From Anoplolepis gracilipes (lineage: Eukaryota > Arthropoda > Insecta > Hymenoptera > Formicidae), in NCBI RefSeq assembly GCF_047496725.1, contig NC_132973.1, positions 10,178,233 to 10,242,232 of the forward strand: DNA of 64,000 bases. Direction: 5' to 3'. The translations under genes and the position numbers were made by a program. Shown piece by piece: positions 60,916-64,000 of the stretch. How positions within the stretch are numbered: position 1 is the first letter of the stretch; each line of letters starts with the position of its first letter. Below the pieces are notes generated by a model, which was given only the letters and a program-made list of their open reading frames with translations, did not search any database and had not been told where the DNA came from.

Positions 60916-61452
60916 CTGTAATTTTTTCAATAATCGCTACATAGGGCGCTTTTTTAGTCATTATCAAAGATAATCGATATTTACAGTAGTTTATGCGCAT
61001 ACATTATTCGAAATAACGATATTGTGAATCATATATCATATTTTTACTTTTGACTACCTGCAAAGTTTTTTATAGGTCCGCTAAAAACTGTTATAACGTC
61101 GAATACATTACAGTTAAGCTATCGTAATCGACTTTTGATATATTATAAAGATATGTAAATTGTTATATGACCTATAATTTTTATTTTCATAATTTTTTTT
61201 ATAAATACTATGGTCATCTTTCCGTCACTATGGTCATCTTTTTTTTAAAAGTTGGATAAGATGGCCAATGCTTATGTTGTACTATTTTAATAATATAAAA
61301 TTTCTATTAAATATTTTCCTTTTAATTTCGATAATATTACGTAATTTAAGCTTCAGTGAAGATAATATGTCAAACACTATTAAAAAATAACAAAAATAAA
61401 AGTATGTTTTTTGCATTTTAAAAAACTATGGCTATCTTACTCGAGTTTACCC
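60916..61452 (-). mobile_element. TA-flanked MITE family, copy 4, truncated at one end
   Basis: The right end reads GAGTTTACCC and is followed by TA at 61453-61454. The left side begins at CTGTAATTTTTTC, so about 45 bp including the left terminal repeat are missing. It is otherwise collinear with copy 2. The internal pair ATGGTCATCTTTCCGTCACT followed by ATGGTCATCTTTT is preserved. Confidence 0.88.
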
Positions 61453-62309
61453 TATTTCTAAAGCGAATATACAATATCAAAGGAAATGAGGGAGAAAGCT
61501 TTCACGCTACATTAAAGAGCGATGATTGTTACGTCGACGTAACGTTCACACAACTTAATCATTGTCGAAACAACCATCAAAATCGCATTTTCATCATTCC
61601 ATCGCTGAACCTCAATACTACATCTTATCGACTGGTGCGATAAAAAAGATTCTAGCCAGGCGCGCGCGAGTTTTTTTTCTTTCCTTTCTCCTATTTCGAT
61701 TTCTCTCAAAGGTCTTCTTTAACATGTCAGAAAACGCGTTAAAATAAACTATACTACACACAGTAAATTCAAATCCATACAAGCATTCTATACGCGAAAC
61801 TTCAATATGCTTTTACGGCTAGGCAGTTACAATCTCTCTGCAGGTATCTCGTTTTTCAAATCTTTCGACTTTTCTATAAGAAATATATTGTATGAGATTC
61901 CGTCTTTTATGTATATACGCGCTCGTATTTTTTTCGTTCAACTTCCAAGACAATTTTTAATCAGCATCGAAATTTCGATCGAGGACAAACTTGTAGCGAT
62001 TAAAGAGGAAGCGCAATTTTAAATCATCCTTATCATTGTTTCCTGACGGGATGGGATAACATCGTTCCCATCGTTTGCCGAAGTCGTAACGAGACGGATG
62101 ATGGGGTAGATATGAGCGTGGCCCCCAAGTTCAGAGAGCACTACGAAATTGAAACCGGTGGAAAGCGCGGAAACTCGCGGCTCGCTGCTTTGATTGTAGG
62201 CACACATGTGCCTAATATCAAGACTCAAGAGCTGGTAATTTCGAGTGATTAGACCAAGCGCATATTGCCATTCCGACCGAAGGGCTCCCCTTGACATAGC
62301 ACCCTCCCC

Positions 62310-62337
62310 CGAACCGAACCAAACCGAACCGAACCGA
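62310..62337. repeat. (CCGAA)n pentamer repeat
   Basis: Five to six CCGAA units with one A substitution (CCAAA). It is not the insect telomere unit (TTAGG), so there is no sign of a telomere. Confidence 0.93.
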
Positions 62338-63365
62338 CATTTCGACCTAAATTCCTCGCTTCTCTTCGACGCACATTTCTCCGCGACTCTCGCGTACACT
62401 CGAGAGGATGCGAGGAAAGTTACGACAAATTGAAATTTCTATACCCGCGCGATTGCGACGCATGTGCATAGAACGCGAACGATATTTTCGCGGATTCACC
62501 GCGAGTTAGAATTCCACCACAGCTCGGCGCACGCATTATGCCTAACATCGGTATTTATACAATACTTACATGAAATTCAGAAGTTATATTTCGATTTATA
62601 CGATATACAAGTGCACGTGAATTAGATTGAATATTGCTACATTTTTCATACCCCTCAATAGATTTGCGTCGTATTGATATTATATTTTTTAGCTACGTTG
62701 CAAGGTAAAAAATTCTACATTTTATTAAAAAAAAAAAAAAAAAGAAATACAACAAACGTAATATAAATATAAATAATATAAATGGAAATATAATAATTTA
62801 TCGATTATTTATAATAATTATCTATTTTTAACCGATTAAAAAAAAGTATCGTGCTAATAGTTACTCGTTAAACGTAAGATTTTGCTTGCGGTGAAATCGA
62901 TACATAATTAATACATGAATATTTTTAGTCTAATTCATTATGTATGTAAGCTCGGAGCAGAAATCTCTAATTAGGAATAATCAGTATAAATGAGTCCGAT
63001 ATCAAAGTTTCGCATAGCTATCGACTACTGTGTACCGTTGAATTGGCAGCTGAGAAACCGTCCGTTCTAACAGACGGCGCGCGTGGTCAATCTGTAATCA
63101 CAGAAATGGGCAATTCATGTATATATACAGTCCGCTACCGTCAGTAATGGCCTATCTGTGAATGCGCGTGTATCGGTCAAGATATATACATACATGCATA
63201 TAAAGGTACACACCGCGTGAGCCCTTTCAAATTCGACTGATTATGGTCGTACGTAAAGCGAAAATTACAGCGAGTATCTGGACAGCGTGGCTGAAACCAC
63301 AGCGCATTTATGCGGTTGCATCCGCGGCAGCTGGGAGTTAAAATCATGCATTCAATTCGGGCAGG

Positions 63366-63388
63366 AAGAGAGAGAGAGAGAGAGAGAG
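63366..63388. repeat. (GA)n microsatellite
   Basis: About eleven GA dinucleotides. Confidence 0.95.
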
Positions 63389-63557
63389 GAGGGACGTGGA
63401 CGTGACGAGTCGATGGGCAAGTCTCAGCAAATGCAAGCACGCAGAAGTAACGAGCCATAGCAGCTGATTGTTAAATGGACATACACGTTACAGTCAAATA
63501 ATATAAAATATGTAGAATATTGTATATTATATTTACATGTAATTTATATATATTATA

Positions 63558-63563
<6 letters not shown>

Positions 63564-63597
<34 letters not shown>
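63564..63597. repeat. (TA)n microsatellite
   Basis: About seventeen TA dinucleotides inside a longer TA-rich tract. Confidence 0.96.
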
Positions 63598-63602
<5 letters not shown>

Positions 63603-64000
63603 AAATATAACATTATTTATATATAATTATATATTTCATTGTAAAATAAATATATATGACAATGATGTGAAGCTATTTTCTGTTTTATTCCTTTATAATG
63701 TATTTAAAAGAATCATACGCGTTTTTAAAATTCATGGAAAATGTTGAATTGATCACGCATAAAATGTGTGATTATACTATCGCACAAAGCGGTTGAGCGC
63801 AATCGGCTGCTACTGGATTATGGCCGATTACAATGACGTATGAAATGGGGATTATGCGGTTTGCGCCAATTGGGTTGGGATGTCAGAAATAATTACAAGT
63901 TGAAATCACGTTGCAAACTTTGGAGGAACATTTAGATCGATAGGTCAAATTCTGCATCCGCCGTCGTACAAGTTACAGCAACTTACGGCTGACTGAATAA

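Larger units (their letters stand above)
61455..64000. other. Non-coding stretch with simple repeats
   Basis: Contains a (CCGAA)n pentamer at 62310-62337, an A run near 62729-62745, (GA)n at 63366-63388 and (TA)n at 63564-63597. 62.0-62.55 kb and 63.0-63.5 kb are CpG-containing. The reverse frame at 62019-62399 crosses the pentamer and has no recognised domain. Confidence 0.5.

Noticed and set aside
62310..62337. Possible telomere-like array
   Set aside because: The unit is CCGAA, not the TTAGG of most insects, and there are only about six units.
62019..62399. 126-codon open frame, reverse strand
   Set aside because: It crosses the (CCGAA)n pentamer tract and shows no recognised domain.
1..64000. 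tRNA, rRNA and CRISPR arrays
   Set aside because: I read both strands for the TTCRANNC box and for regularly spaced direct repeats and found no convincing tRNA, no rRNA segment and no spacer-repeat structure. A covariance search would be decisive.

Overview
The window looks like AT-rich, non-coding nuclear DNA from an arthropod. A hymenopteran such as an ant is a guess, based on the general look of the sequence and not on any recognised host gene. Supporting signs are dense short microsatellites (GA, TA, CA, GT, CTA, poly-A), many in-frame stops in every frame, islands of undepleted CpG between AT-rich tracts, and many short non-autonomous DNA transposons. I found no host protein-coding gene, tRNA or rRNA that I can support. 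The open frames are short, overlap on both strands and show no recognised domain, except for two transposase remnants. The DNA is best read as a large intron or an intergenic region.

Layout. 1-12.2 kb is mostly simple repeats and unremarkable sequence. At 12.2-15.0 kb there is a 36-bp-arm hairpin, a second inverted-repeat element with a hammerhead-like core, and a pogo-like element that keeps a Cys4-His-Cys3 zinc finger. 15.0-26.6 kb holds an AT-rich repeat near 17 kb, a perfect 20-bp CRE/E-box palindrome at 17.77 kb and a 250-bp TTAA-flanked piggyBac-like MITE at 20.16 kb. 26.6-29.0 kb has a nested MITE pair and two long hairpins. 29.0-31.3 kb is a CpG-containing tract, poor in recognised repeats and possibly regulatory. 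31.3-40.7 kb is a nest of transposons: two hAT-like elements, a second piggyBac-like MITE, a tandem-plus-inverted repeat cluster and a mariner-like element with a broken transposase. 40.7-64 kb is mostly unique sequence with three further copies of one TA-flanked MITE family and another copy of a family seen at 26.6 kb.

The most useful results come from comparing repeat copies within the window. The copy at 52.56-52.92 kb is an empty site for the MITE inserted at 26.88 kb, and the copy at 36.9-37.2 kb is an empty site for the piggyBac-like MITE at 33.65 kb. These give target sites (TA and TTAA) and a relative order of insertion. No multi-gene system, CRISPR array, viral gene or toxin gene was seen.
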